Part shown: one piece after another, positions 1 through 60,260 of the stretch
How positions within the stretch are numbered: position 1 is the first letter of the stretch
Layout: each line of letters opens with the position of its first letter
Assembly (NCBI RefSeq): GCF_029633865.1
Contig: NC_079212.1
Location: forward strand, 148,770,541 to 148,834,540
DNA: 64,000 nucleotides
Direction: 5' to 3'
Source of the DNA: Lampris incognitus
Taxonomy: Eukaryota > Chordata > Actinopteri > Lampriformes > Lampridae
Notes under the pieces: model-generated
The model's input: the letters and a program-made list of their open reading frames with translations, nothing else
Told to the model about the DNA's origin: nothing
Databases searched by the model: none
Program-made: the position numbers and the translations under genes

Positions 1-178
1 GTATATTGGGAAAAGGATGCTGAATATGGAGCTGCCAGGGAAGAGAAAAAGAGGAAGGCTGAAGAGGAGGTTTATGGATGTGGTGAGGGACGACATGCAG
101 GTGGCTGGTGTGACAGAGGAAGATGCAGAGGACAGGAAGAGATGGAAATGGATGATTCACTGTGGCGACCCCTAACGG
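1..178 (+). mobile_element. Non-LTR retrotransposon, C-terminal RT-ORF fragment
   Basis: One frame reads YIGRRMLNMELPGK (here GKRMLN), a basic segment, FMDVVRDDMQVAGVTEEDAE, then RKRWKWMIHCGDP and a TAA at 173-175. This is the terminal segment of a common fish LINE ORF. A second copy with the same ending is at 45850-46395 on the minus strand. The left part is cut by the window edge. I do not assign a clade. Confidence 0.7.
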
Positions 179-611
179 GAGCAGCCAAAGGTAGTAGTGG
201 TAGGTTAGTGTTTTGTAAGACTTTGCCAGGAAAAATTATAGGGTGCATAGTGTTTTCCATCTTCATCATAGCAGCCAAATGAGAAAGACTAAGGCAGGTA
301 GTGTTGAATTTGAGGAAATGAAGCTGTTGTGACTAACAAGCAGATATGACAGAACAAGCTGGTAAAGAAACCTTTACCAACAGATAAAAGTACAACATCA
401 GTAAGTAAAACTCACATTCAATCAGGGTTTTTTGGTTTGTTTCTGACACAACAGCACCGCTGAATCTCATTTATCTTGAATGGAACTCAAACAACACTCA
501 CCTTGCTAACACCTACATAGGACATAAACTGTTAAAATAAAACTAGGAGATTCAGGATTATATCTTTAATTTTAAGAGGTATGTGGTATAACAGCAGTTC
601 TGTTGTTTTAC
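179..611. other. Nischarin intron 18, unremarkable part
   Basis: A/T-rich intronic sequence after the LINE fragment and before the exon 18 donor. I see no exon, RNA gene or recognisable repeat. Confidence 0.5.
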
Positions 612-49835
<49,224 letters not shown>

Positions 49836-50300
49836 CCTGAGTCCACACGAACCGCAACCTTCCCGGTCCAGTCACAGGTGCTGCGGGTTACATATGCAGC
49901 GCCACAACGTGGGTTCGTGTAGGTTCGGGGTCTTTCTGGAGATGTCCTGCGTTTCTCTGGTCTACTTCCTCCTCGCCTCCATTTTTGTTGTGACGCCGCC
50001 GCAGCTGATCCTCATCCAGCCCTCATCATCACTAGCATGAACCGCCATTAGAGGGCGCTGTTTCCCGTCCGCTCTCATCCCTCACCAGCGGTTCACCAAC
50101 GAACCAGTTCACCCACAGACCGGTTCCCCGACAGACCAGTTCCCCGACAGACCGGTTCCCCGACAGACCAGTTCCCCGGCGGACCGGTTCCCCGGCTGAT
50201 CAGCTGGCCTGTCCAACAAGTCAGCAGGTCTCCGCAGCTGATCTGCTTCTGTTCGGTTCAGCTCGGTCCGTCTTATAAGCCACGTGTTGACGACGAGCAC
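49836..50300 (-). promoter_or_regulatory. nisch: Nischarin 5' UTR and probable promoter
   Basis: Inference from position. The 450 bp upstream of the ATG is rich in CpG compared with the introns (GACGCCGCCGCAGC, CGCGCGCGCA near 50330) and includes short direct repeats. A TATAAG on the minus-strand side near 50274 was seen but is not assigned a role. No transcription start can be fixed from sequence. Confidence 0.45.
50096..50195. repeat. 16-bp direct repeats upstream of nischarin
   Basis: Six imperfect units of GACCGGTTCCCCGACA alternating with GACCAGTTCCCCGACA, about 260-360 bp upstream of the start codon, within the likely promoter or first untranslated exon. Confidence 0.85.
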
Positions 50301-50530
50301 GCGCCAGTTTGACAGAAATGTAGCGTGTGTGTGCGCGCGCGCACAACGATGAAATCGCCTGATGTCAAATTAATCTTTTTCTTTTTTGATTTTATTTGTT
50401 TCAAGATTTGTATTTATGTTGTATTGTTACTATAATGACTTCATGTTCGGCTTATTCAGAACGGAACTCATCTCATATATATATATGTGGGGGGGAGGAG
50501 GGGGGTTATGTTATCAGCTCTCCTGCATTG

Positions 50531-50718
50531 TGTGTGTAGAGGAGCTCAAGCAGGAGTCGTGACAACTTTCTCTTGCGGCTACACAACGTGCAGCATTTAT
50601 TCCTCCACCATTACAACAACAACACACACACACACACCCGCGCAGCGGAAGTGCGTCACTGTAAACGTTCCTACTAGCTCAACAAAGGGAATGATGTATC
50701 CCCATAACCACTACACAC
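50531..50718 (-). repeat. Probable 3' LTR of Gypsy-2
   Basis: On the minus strand it begins TGTGTAGTGGTTATGG after a G-rich polypurine stretch (CTGGGGGGACG) and ends CTCTACACACA, giving TGTGTAG/CTACACA inverted termini. It contains AATAAA (polyadenylation signal). Boundaries are approximate because the partner LTR is missing. Confidence 0.6.
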
Positions 50719-50736
50719 GTCCCCCCAGAACTCGCC

Positions 50737-53402
50737 TTAATAGGACAAGTCAGTGTGGCGAGGGGGGCGGATCTCTCTGCCCCAACGGCTCCGCTGAACA
50801 GGAGCTGGGGGCTGGTTAACCGCAGGCAAAGCAGCAGAGTCCTCACAGCTGGACCGGGGAAAGGGAGGGGCTGGGGAAGCAGGGGGCGGCTCACCGGGGG
50901 AGGGGGGCAAGGCCGGGGGGCGCCCCCGCCGTGGGGGGAGGGCCCGACCAACAGGGCGGTCCAAGTCCAGGTGAGCAGGCTTGAGGCGGTCCACAGAAAC
51001 CCGCTCCAGCCTGCTGCCAACCTCCACCACAAAGTGCTTATCTCCAGTGTCCCGTACCCGAAATGGACCGTCGTAGGGTGGCTGCAGGGGACCGCGGTGC
51101 GCGTCGTGGCGGATGAAAACATACTCCGCCGACCACAGCTCCGTGGGGACATAGGACGGAGAGCCGCCATGCTGAGACGTGGGGACCGGTACAAAAGCCC
51201 TGGCTTCCTCCTGCAGCGCAGTCCGTTGGCAGCTGGCGGACCAGGGAGCTGTGGCGGTGGGAAGGAAATCCCCCGGGACCCGAAGTGGCTGTCCGTAGAC
51301 CAGTTCGGCGGATGAGGACTGGAGGTCCTCCTTGGGGGCCGTCCTGAGCCCAAGCATGACCCAAGGCAGTTTGTCGACCCAGCGGTCGTCCTTGAGGGTA
51401 GCCCACAATGCGGCCTTCATCGAGCGATGGAACCTCTCGACCAATCCATTCGCTTGAGGGTGATACGCTGTGGTGCGATGGAGCCTCACCCCTAAACCCG
51501 CGGCGATCTCCTCCCAGAGCGCTGACGTGAATTGCGGCCCTCTGTCCGAGAAGAGGTCAGATGGGGTGCCAAAGCGGGCGACCCAGGTTCCGATGAACGC
51601 TCGGGCAACCTCAGGCGCTGTCGTGGACGAAAGCGGGACGGCCTCTGGCCATCACGTGGTCCTGTCGACCATGGTGAGCAGGTATGTGAAACCACGGGAG
51701 GGGGGTAGGGGGCCTACCAGGTCCACATTCACGTGGTCGAACCTCCTCTCAGGTACCGTGAAAGGTATCAGGGGCGCTTTGATGTGCCGGAGCACTTTGG
51801 AGCGTTGGTACTCCACACAGGTGTCAGCCCAGTCCCTCACATCCTTTTTGAGTCCATGCCAGACAAACTTTGCCGCCACCAACCTCTGTGAAGGCTTTCT
51901 GCCAGGGGGAGACAGCCCATGGACCACGTCGAAGACCCGCCGCCTCCCAGCAGTCAGAACCATGGGTCTGGGCTGACCCGTAGAGACGTCGCACAGGAGC
52001 GTGGCGCCGGCGTCGTCGAAAGCCACATCCTCCAACTGCAGCCCTGTGATGGCGGTCCTGCATGCCTGCACTCCTGGGTCGGCGGCCTGGTCAGCCGCCA
52101 TCTGGCTGTAGTCGAGTCCCAAATGGGCGGCACCAGCGATGGCCCGGGAGAGACAGTCGGTGACCGGGTTGGACTTCCCAGCGACATGCCTCACGTCGGT
52201 GGTAAACTCTGAGATGTAGAACAACTGTCGCTGCTGGTGGGCTGACCACGGCTCTGCCACCTTGGGCACCGCGAACACCAGCGGTTTGTGGTCGACGAAA
52301 GCCGTGAACTGACGGCCCTCCAGCAGGAAACGGAAGTGCCTAACAGCGAGGAAAAGGCCAAGCACCTCACGATCAAAGCTGCTGTATTTGCGCTCCCTCA
52401 GGTTCAACTTCCGGCTGAAGAAGGCACGTGGCTGCCACGCGCCGCCCACCCGCTGATCGTAAACCGCGCCGACAGCGTAGTCCGAAGCATCCGTCGTGAT
52501 GGCGATGGGCGCTCCAGACACAGGGTGTGCCAGCATCGCCGTGTCAGCCAGGGCGGCCTTCACATCCTTAAAAGCCGTGTCCCTCTCTGCAGACCAGTCC
52601 ACGGCGTGTTTGGGGGCTGTGCCCTTCAGAGCCTCATATAGGGGGCGGAGGAGAGCGGCAGCCCGGGGGATGAACCGGTGGTAGAAGGACACCATGCCAA
52701 TGAACTCCCGGAGGGACTGGGCCGTGTGTGGGCGTGGAAAGTCTGCGACGGCCTCCACCTTAGATGGAAGGGGGGCCGCCCCGTCCTTGGTGACCCGGTG
52801 GTCCAGGAAGTCGATGGTGCTCAGACCAAACTGGCTTTTGGCCGGGTTAACTATCAACCCGTGCAGGCTGAGCCTCTCGAAAAGGGCTCTGAGGTGGGAC
52901 AAGTGCTCGGACACGGAGGCGCTAGCGACCAGGATGTCATCCAGGTACACAAAGAGGAAAGGCAGGTCCCGCAACACTGAGTCCATGAGGCGTTGGAAGG
53001 ACTGCGCGGCGTTCTTGAGCCCAAACGGCATGCGCAGGAACTCGAACAGTCCGAACGGAGTTGTCACAGCCGTTTTGGGGACATCCGCGGGATGGACGGG
53101 CACCTGGTGGTATCCCCGGACGAGGTCCACCTTGGACAAGATCACTTTCCCAGCCAGGTGGGCGGAGAAATTTTGATGTGAGGGACCGGGTAGCGGCCCG
53201 GTGTTGTTGCGTCATCGAGCCGACGGTAGTCACCACATGGACGCCACCCACCGCCAGGCTTAGGCACTATGTGGAGGGGTGAAGCCCAGGCGCTCCATGT
53301 TCTCAAACTCCGCCTTGGCGACAGAGAGCTTGGTCGGGTCGAGGTGCCGAGCTCGGGCGTGCACCGGCGGGCCGGTGGTGACGATGTGGTGCTCAACCCC
53401 CC
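50737..53402 (-). pseudogene. Ty3/Gypsy-2 pol (RT, RNase H, integrase), nearly open
   Basis: One frame runs from 53145 to the end near 50737, interrupted by one TGA at 51652-51654 in a former CGA Arg codon of the integrase. [23 protein letters not shown] (catalytic YLDD). RNase [19 protein letters not shown] and [20 protein letters not shown]. Integrase: DRGPQFTSALWEE and TTAYHPQANGLVERFHR (second Asp and Glu). The RT N-terminus (53180-53400) is one base out of frame near 53180. Everything 5' of RT is missing at 53402. Confidence 0.92.
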
Positions 53403-53640
53403 ATGTTTGGTCGTAGATCAAATCAAATCAGTTTTATTTGTATGGCCCAATACCACAAATTACAAATGTGCCTGAGTGGGCTTAACAGCAACACAACATC
53501 CTGTCCTTGGACAGGAAAGACTGTGATAGGTAGGGGTGAGATCATGTTCCAGGAGAGGCAAGAATGTGCCTGGATCTCACGGGAGTCAGGTAGTCCACCC
53601 TCAACTTCCTGGGTAGCACTGAAAGCATGTTAGAAAAACA
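53403..53640. mobile_element. Fish repeat with TTTATTTGTATGGCCC tail
   Basis: AAATCAAATCAGTTTTATTT, GTATGGCCCAATACCACAAA and CCTGTCCTTGGACAGGA are phrases of a common fish non-autonomous repeat. It adjoins the broken 5' edge of Gypsy-2 and may have caused the truncation. Confidence 0.6.
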
Positions 53641-54164
53641 AAGACCAAAAACAAACAATTATTTCCTGGAAAGTGACTGTTAAATGTTGACTAGCATGAG
53701 TCATGTGGAATCACGTTACACTAGCTGGGGGTCAGGTTTGGCACATGCCCACTTTGTTTCATCGTTGGTTGTTAGCGTTGGTGATCCCTGTGGAGGAACT
53801 TTTTGTTAGCCTAACAGCTAACACAGTAACTTGTGTAATAAACCAGACCCACTTACCTGTATGTCCACTAGGTGGCAGTAGCAGTAAATTGGTTTACCCA
53901 TTACTACCTAGGACCTTCCCCCGGATGTAGTTCTGTTGTGTAATGAACGCCGGACGAGGTGGCTGTGCTGTGCTGTGCTGTGCTGTGTAGTTGTAGTGCT
54001 CCCGAAGTTTTCATCAGTATATAAGTAAACAAACACTGTGTGTGTGCTTGTTTCATGTAGGCAAGATGCTACATTTACAGAAACTGAAACAGGTTACAGC
54101 AGGTGGTGCATCCTGTACCGTGCATGGATAAGGAGACACGCTGGTGGCCGCTGGCAGGCTGGTC
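53641..54164. other. Intergenic, short (GCTGT)n run only
   Basis: GCTGTGCTGTGCTGTGCTGT near 53965-53988; otherwise no feature recognised. Confidence 0.45.
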
Positions 54165-54272
54165 GGACCCTTTAGTCTAGCGGTTAGCGATGCCTCCCGC
54201 GGTGCGGGCGGTACGGGTTCGCGTCCCGGCCGCGGCACTTCCTGTGGCGGCGTTATCCCCCGAATTCGCTAC
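54165..54272 (+). mobile_element. tRNA-derived SINE head
   Basis: TCTAGCGGTTAGCGATGCC (A box) and GGGTTCGCGTCCCGG (B box) followed by a short body ending CCGAATTCGCTAC. The 64-bp array starts directly at its end. Confidence 0.65.
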
Positions 54273-56997
54273 AGTACTGTTAGAGGTACTGTTGTCTGTG
54301 TACCATGTGTATCAGTATGTACTGTGGTACTATGTTAGTACTGTTAGAGGTACTGTTGTCTGTGTACCATGTGTATCAGTATGTACCGTGGTACTATGTT
54401 AGTACTGTTAGAGGTACTGTTGTCTGTGTACCATGTGTATCAGTATGTACCGTGGTACTATGTTAGTACTGTTAGAGGTGCTGTTGTCTGTGTACCATGT
54501 GTATCAGTATGTACCGTGGTACTATGTTAGTACTGTTAGAGGTACTGTTGTCTGTGTACCATGTGTATCAGTATGTACCGTGGTACTATGTTAGTACTGT
54601 TAGAGGTACTGTTGTCTGTGTACCATGTGTAGCAGTTTGTACCGTGGTACTATGTTAGTACTGTTAGAGGTGCTGTTGTCTGTGTACCATGTGTATCAGT
54701 ATGTACCGTGGTACTATGTTAGTACTGTTAGAGGTACTGTTGTCTGTGTACCATGTGTATCAGTATGTACCGTGGTACTATGTTAGTACTGTTAGAGGTG
54801 CTGTTGTCTGTGTACCATGTGTATCAGTATGTACCGTGGTACTATGTTAGTACTGTTGGAGTTGCTGTTGTCTGTGTACCATGTGTATCAGTATGTACCG
54901 TGGTACTATGTTAGTACTGTTGGAGGTACTGTTGTCTGTGTACCATGTGTATCAGTATGTACCGTGGTACTATGTTAGTACTGTTAGAGGTACTGTTGTC
55001 TGTGTACCATGTGTATCAGTATGTACCGTGGTACTATGTTAGTACTGTTAGAGGTGCTGTTGTCTGTGTACCATGTGTATCAGTATGTACCGTGGTACTA
55101 TGTTAGTACTGTTAGAGGTACTGTTGTCTGTGTACCATGTGTATCAGTATGTACCGTGGTACTATGTTAGTACTGTTAGAGGTACTGTTGTCTGTGTACC
55201 ATGTGTATCAGTATGTACCGTGGTACTATGTTAGTACTGTTAGAGGTGCTGTTGTCTGTGTACCATGTGTATCAGTATGTACCGTGGTACTATGTTAGTA
55301 CTGTTAGAGGTGCTGTTGTCTGTGTACCATGTGTATCAGTATGTACCGTGGTACTATGTTAGTACTGTTAGAGGTGCTGTTGTCTGTGTACCATGTGTAT
55401 CAGTATGTACCGTGGTACTATGTTAGTACTGTTAGAGGTGCTGTTGTCTGTGTACCATGTGTATCAGTATGTACCGTGGTACTATGTTAGTACTGTTAGA
55501 GGTGCTGTTGTCTGTGTACCATGTGTATCAGTATGTACCGTGGTACTATGTTAGTACTGTTAGAGGTGCTGTTGTCTGTGTACCATGTGTATCAGTATGT
55601 ACCGTGGTACTATGTTAGTACTGTTAGAGGTGCTGTTGTCTGTGTACCATGTGTATCAGTATGTACCGTGGTACTATGTTAGTACTGTTAGAGGTGCTGT
55701 TGTCTGTGTACCATGTGTATCAGTATGTACCGTGGTACTATGTTAGTACTGTTAGAGGTGCTGTTGTCTGTGTACCATGTGTATCAGTATGTACCGTGGT
55801 ACTATGTTAGTACTGTTGGAGGTGCTGTTGTCTGTGTACCATGTGTATCAGTATGTACCGTGGTACTATGTTAGTACTGTTGGAGGTGCTGTTGTCTGTG
55901 TACCATGTGTATCAGTATGTACCGTGGTACTATGTTAGTACTGTTGGAGGTGCTGTTGTCTGTGTACCATGTGTATCAGTATGTACCGTGGTACTATGTT
56001 AGTACTGTTGGAGGTGCTGTTGTCTGTGTACCATGTGTATCAGTATGTACCGTGGTACTATGTTAGTACTGTTAGAGGTGCTGTTGTCTGTGTACCATGT
56101 GTATCAGTATGTACCGTGGTACTATGTTAGTACTGTTGGAGGTGCTGTTGTCTGTGTACCATGTGTATCAGTATGTACCGTGGTACTATGTTAGTACTGT
56201 TGGAGGTGCTGTTGTCTGTGTACCATGTGTATCAGTATGTACCGTGGTACTATGTTAGTACTGTTGGAGGTGCTGTTGTCTGTGTACCATGTGTATCAGT
56301 ATGTACCGTGGTACTATGTTAGTACTGTTAGAGGTGCTGTTGTCTGTGTACCATGTGTATCAGTATGTACCGTGGTACTATGTTAGTACTGTTAGAGGTA
56401 CTGTTGTCTGTGTACCATGTGTATCAGTATGTACCGTGGTACTATGTTAGTACTGTTGGAGGTACTGTTGTCTGTGTACCATGTGTATCAGTATGTACCG
56501 TGGTACTATGTTAGTACTGTTAGAGGTACTGTTGTCTGTGTACCATGTGTATCAGTATGTACCGTGGTACTATGTTAGTACTGTTAGAGGTGCTGTTGTC
56601 TGTGTACCATGTGTATCAGTATGTACCGTGGTACTATGTTAGTACTGTTGGAGGTACTGTTGTCTGTGTACCATGTGTATCAGTATGTACCGTGGTACTA
56701 TGTTAGTACTGTTGGAGGTACTGTTGTCTGTGTACCATGTGTATCAGTATGTACCGTGGTACTATGTTAGTACTGTTGGAGGTACTGTTGTCTGTGTACC
56801 ATGTGTATCAGTATGTACCGTGGTACTATGCTAGTACTGTTAGAGGTGCTGTTGTCTGTGTACCATGTGTATCAGTATGTACCGTGGTACTATGTTAGTA
56901 CTGTTGGAGGTGCTGTTGTCTGTGTACCATGTGTATCAGTATGTACTGTGGTACTATGTTAGTACTGTTGGAGGTACTGTTGTCTGTGTACCATGTG
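54273..56997. repeat. 64-bp satellite-like tandem array, about 42 copies
   Basis: The unit starts AGTACTGTTAGAGGTACTGT, continues TGTCTGTGTACCATGTGTAT and ends CAGTATGTACCGTGGTACTATGTT (split as 20+). Copies are almost identical; the main variants are GGTAC/GGTGC and TTAGA/TTGGA. Variant runs cluster in blocks. 64 is not divisible by 3, so no long ORF persists. Confidence 0.97.
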
Positions 56998-57070
56998 ATC
57001 TGCAGTCAGTCTGCAGCTCCACCCAGGCGTGTTTGTGTTCATCGTCTGCAGTGAGAACAGTAACCTCTGC

Positions 57071-57358
57071 TGACGTAGCACCTCTCTAAACCCCTGACGT
57101 AGCACCTCTCTAAACCCCTGACGTAGCACCTCTCTAAACCCCTGACGTAGCACCTCTCTAAACCCCTGACGTAGCACCTCTCTAAACCCCTGACGTAGCA
57201 CCTCTCTAAACCCCTGACGTAGCACCTCTCTAAACCCCTGACGTAGCACCTCTCTAAACCCCTGACGTAGCACCTCTCTAAACCCCTGACGTAGCACCTC
57301 TCTAAACCCCTGACGTAGCACCTCTCTAAACCCCTGACGTAGCACCTCTCTAAACCCC
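57071..57358. repeat. 24-bp tandem array, exactly 12 copies
   Basis: TGACGTAGCACCTCTCTAAA followed by CCCC, 12 identical units (288 bp). Each unit begins with a CRE-like TGACGTA. Divisible by 3, so minus-strand ORFs of GFREVLRQ repeats arise by chance. Confidence 0.97.
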
Positions 57359-57424
57359 ATGTACTGCAGCTCTGCTTCAGCAGAGACCTTCTGGCCGCGG
57401 TTCTGCATGCAGGCAGAGAGGACA

Positions 57425-57665
57425 CATACAGCACAGCACGGCGGCCCAGCGGGCAGCACTGCTGCCTCACACCAAGAAGGTCCCGGGTTCGAACCCCCAG
57501 GCCGTCCCGGGTGCTGCTGTGTGGAGTTTGCACGTTCTCCCTGGTCTGCGTGGGTTTCCTCCAGGTGCTCCATCCATCCTCCGTCCGTTATCTGGACCGC
57601 TTATCCTGCTCGCGGGGTGGTGGGGATGCTGGAGCCTACCCCAGCACTCATCAGAAAGCCCCAGC
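57425..57665 (+). mobile_element. V-type tRNA-derived SINE
   Basis: Head GGCGGCCCAGCGGGCAGCAC, B box GGGTTCGAACCCCC near 57484, core GTGTGGAGTTTGCACGTTCT, and 3' part CTGGACCGCTTATCCTGCTC. Related to the minus copy at 5695-6070. Confidence 0.8.
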
Positions 57666-58431
57666 CGTGCATGTTAGGGTTAATACTGCTGCCTGTGCCC
57701 CTCAGCAAGGCAAAGGAAAGAAGAAGTGGAGGAGGAGGTCCCCCGGGGGCTGCGGTGCCCACCGCTCCTGTACAAGAGGAGGGTTACATGCAGGACAGAC
57801 AAGTCAGACAAAGGCCTCAGGCCCCGCCCACTACCGGAAGTAGACACCGCCACACGACAGAGCAGTACACCCCACGCCGTCTGTCTCACTACTGACCCCT
57901 GTTGGTGGGGAGTGGCTTCATGTTTTGGTGGGATGGACTGGATATATTCTAGGGAGGATTTATCTGTACTGATCGTGTGTTATAAATCTATCATCGTTCT
58001 AACCTTTTCTTGACAAAGGTTATAATCATGATTTAGAATCCAAGTCAGGGTTGTGTATCGGCTGTTTGTTCTCATTGTTGGATGCTGTGGCTGTTAAAAC
58101 CTCGTGTCATGTGTAAATGTGTTCTCTGCCTGTTTCTGTGCGATTGTTTCAGCAGGCAGTCAGTCTGCACTGAGCGACTTAATTCAAGATCATCTGAGAT
58201 CATGAACTTTGTGATTTAGTGACTTTTGACTGAATTGTGCTGAGCAAATGGTTCCGTTTGAATTCCACTCAGGAAACTATTGGGTTTCATTCAGATGTCT
58301 TTATTCAGCACAACTTCGCACAATATTTCACCCGACCACCAGTTTGCTGAAGCCAAAGCTGCAATAAAGTTGAAAGTGAATTAAACTTGGAGAGGAAGTA
58401 ATCCATCACAGTACAAAAAATAACAGCATCC
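57666..58431. other. Intergenic, no recognised feature
   Basis: Possible 3' flank of the minus-strand gene ending at 59300; TTTATT (an AATAAA on the minus strand) occurs near 58299. Nothing firmer. Confidence 0.4.
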
Positions 58432-58860
58432 GGGCAGTGTGGCGGTCTGCTCCGTTGCCTAACAACACGGGGATCGCTGGTTCGAATCCCTGTGTTACCT
58501 CCGGCTTGGTCGGGCGTCCCTACAGACAAGTGGCTGTGTCTGCAGGTGGGAAGCTGGATGTGGATATGTGTCCTGGTCGCTGCACTAGCGCCTCCTCTGG
58601 TCGGTCAGTCGGGGCGCCTGTTCGGGTGGGGGGGGGGGGGGGACAGCGTGATCCTCCCACGCACTACGTCCCTCTGGTGAAACTCCTCACTGTCAGGTGA
58701 AAAGAAGCGGCTGGTGACTCCACATGTATGGGAGGAGGCAGGTGGTAGTCTGCAGCCCTCCCCGGATCAGCAGAGGAGGTGCAGCAGAGACCGGGACGGC
58801 TCGGAAGAGTGGGGTGATTGCCCGGATACAATTGGGGAGAAAAGGGGGGGAAATAAAAGA
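58432..58860 (+). mobile_element. SINE-A, full-length plus-strand copy
   Basis: Head CCGGGCAGTGTGGCGGTCTG with B box GGTTCGAATCCC near 58480, then CTTGGTCGGGCGTCCCTACA, a G-run at 58625-58640, GTGACTCCACATGTATGGGA and an A-rich tail. Confidence 0.9.
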
Positions 58861-59299
58861 AAATAAGCAGTAATTTGATTACAATCATTTGTTAGACATC
58901 ATGACCAAGTTCCCTCGTCTAATCCTATCAATCAAACCGATTCCTGAGTGAAACCAACCCGTGTCAGACAGTGGCCATGTCACCTCGCTGCTGGCTCATA
59001 GGTGGACTGTATGAGCTCGCTGACTGACAGCTACAGCACCAATCATCTTCAGGGTGATGGGCGGGACATAGAGCAATGCTTGTATGTTATTGGCTGCTGA
59101 TAGCCATTTTAACAGCGACAGAGAAACGAGGCAACGCTGAATCTCTGGCGGAAAATGAGTGAAGGCCTGAAGGGTCGGAGTCCTGGCATAACCCCGCCCA
59201 CTGCACACGTCAGCCAATCACAGACACAAAGCGCTGCATGATGAAATTGTTCCCGCAGCTCTGATTGGCTGAAAATATACCCATTCCTTCCCACAGTCC

Positions 59300-59359
59300 T
59301 CAGCTCCGCTGCGAGGACAGCAGCTTCCTCCTGGCGTGTTTGTGCTTCTTCTTGTACTC
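59300..59359 (-). CDS. Last coding exon of an unidentified basic protein
   Basis: 20 codons including the TGA at 59300-59302: EYKKKHKHARRKLLSSQRS. The acceptor is CTCACCAG with a pyrimidine tract. Phase 0 entry fits the exon at 63620-63702. The very basic tail could be a nuclear localisation or RNA-binding extension (inference). I could not name the protein. Next to nischarin in this genome, same strand, about 9.5 kb upstream. Confidence 0.72.
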   Translation of the reverse strand, partial: EYKKKHKHARRKLLSSQRS

Positions 59360-59679
59360 CTGGTGAGAAGAAAAAGAGGAGTCACTCCCCGTCTGGGTAC
59401 AAACTGCTGTTTGTAGATTCATCAGTTCTAAATAAAGGTGGTCATAGTGTAATCTAACTTTTAATCCCTTTTTTCCCTTTAGCTTGTATTGATCATTTCA
59501 GCTTTTCTAAACATATGAAACCAACAGAAGAACACGCAAACAAACAAACCTAACCACAAAATAACACACACGCTCAGAAAAAGGAACTTCTTCGGGAGTT
59601 ACATTTTTAGGAGTCCATCTATTCTCACAGTTTATCAACTAAATCAGTCGTCCTTTTCATAGTCTTCGTCGCTAGTTAG

Positions 59680-59883
59680 GGTGTTGAATGTGATTCAGTG
59701 GGCCCATGGACCACGGCCCTGCCTGGAGCTGTGCTCGGGGAGGAAACACCAAGGGTGGTCTGACAGGATGCGGAAGTGGGGCAGGCTAAGCTAACTGCTA
59801 GTCCATGCAGACCGGCAGTCCCAACAGTCATCATGGTCGGCATTCGTTCTCTGGACAGAGACATTTTTTTTGGACTGTGTTGC
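59680..59883 (+). mobile_element. SINE-C fragment
   Basis: CCACGGCCCTGCCTGGAGCT, GGCAGGCTAAGCTAACTGCT and TTTTTTTGGACTGTGTTGCC match the 62185 copy. It is fused directly to a SINE-A fragment. Confidence 0.75.
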
Positions 59884-60242
59884 CCGTGTTACCTCTGGCT
59901 TGGTCGGGCGTCCCTACAAACACAATTGACCATGTCTGTAGGTGGGAAGCTGGGAGTGGGTATGTGTCCTGGTTGCTGCACTAGCGCCTCATCTGGTCGG
60001 TTGGGGCACCTGTACAGGGGGGAGGGGGAACTGGGGGGGATAGCGTGATCCTGCCACACGCAGGAAACGCCTCACTGTCAGGTGAAAAGAGGCGGATGGT
60101 GACTCCACATGTATCGGAGGAGGCATGTGGTAGTCTGCAGCCCTCCCCGGATCGACAGAGGGGGTGGAGCAGCGACCAGGATGGCTCGGACGAGTGGGGT
60201 AATTAGCCGGCTACAATTGGGGAGAAAAAGAGGGAAAAAAGC
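59884..60242 (+). mobile_element. SINE-A, 5'-truncated
   Basis: Starts CCGTGTTACCTCTGGCTTGG and runs to ACAATTGGGGAGAAAAAGAG. The 33-bp array begins within 20 bp of its A-rich tail. Confidence 0.85.
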
Positions 60243-60260
60243 CAAAACGAAAAACAAAAA

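Noticed and set aside
2..278. Minus-strand ORF and plus-strand frame as a host gene
   Set aside because: The plus frame is a LINE C-terminus shared with 45850-46395; the minus ORF is its shadow.
56959..57573. Minus-strand ORFs of 204 and 164 codons with GFREVLRQ or LERCYVRG repeats
   Set aside because: 24-bp array translated; flanks are a SINE and the 64-bp array.
58290..58305. Polyadenylation signal of the unidentified minus-strand gene
   Set aside because: An AATAAA is present on the minus strand but lies 1 kb beyond the stop across a SINE; not supportable without transcripts.
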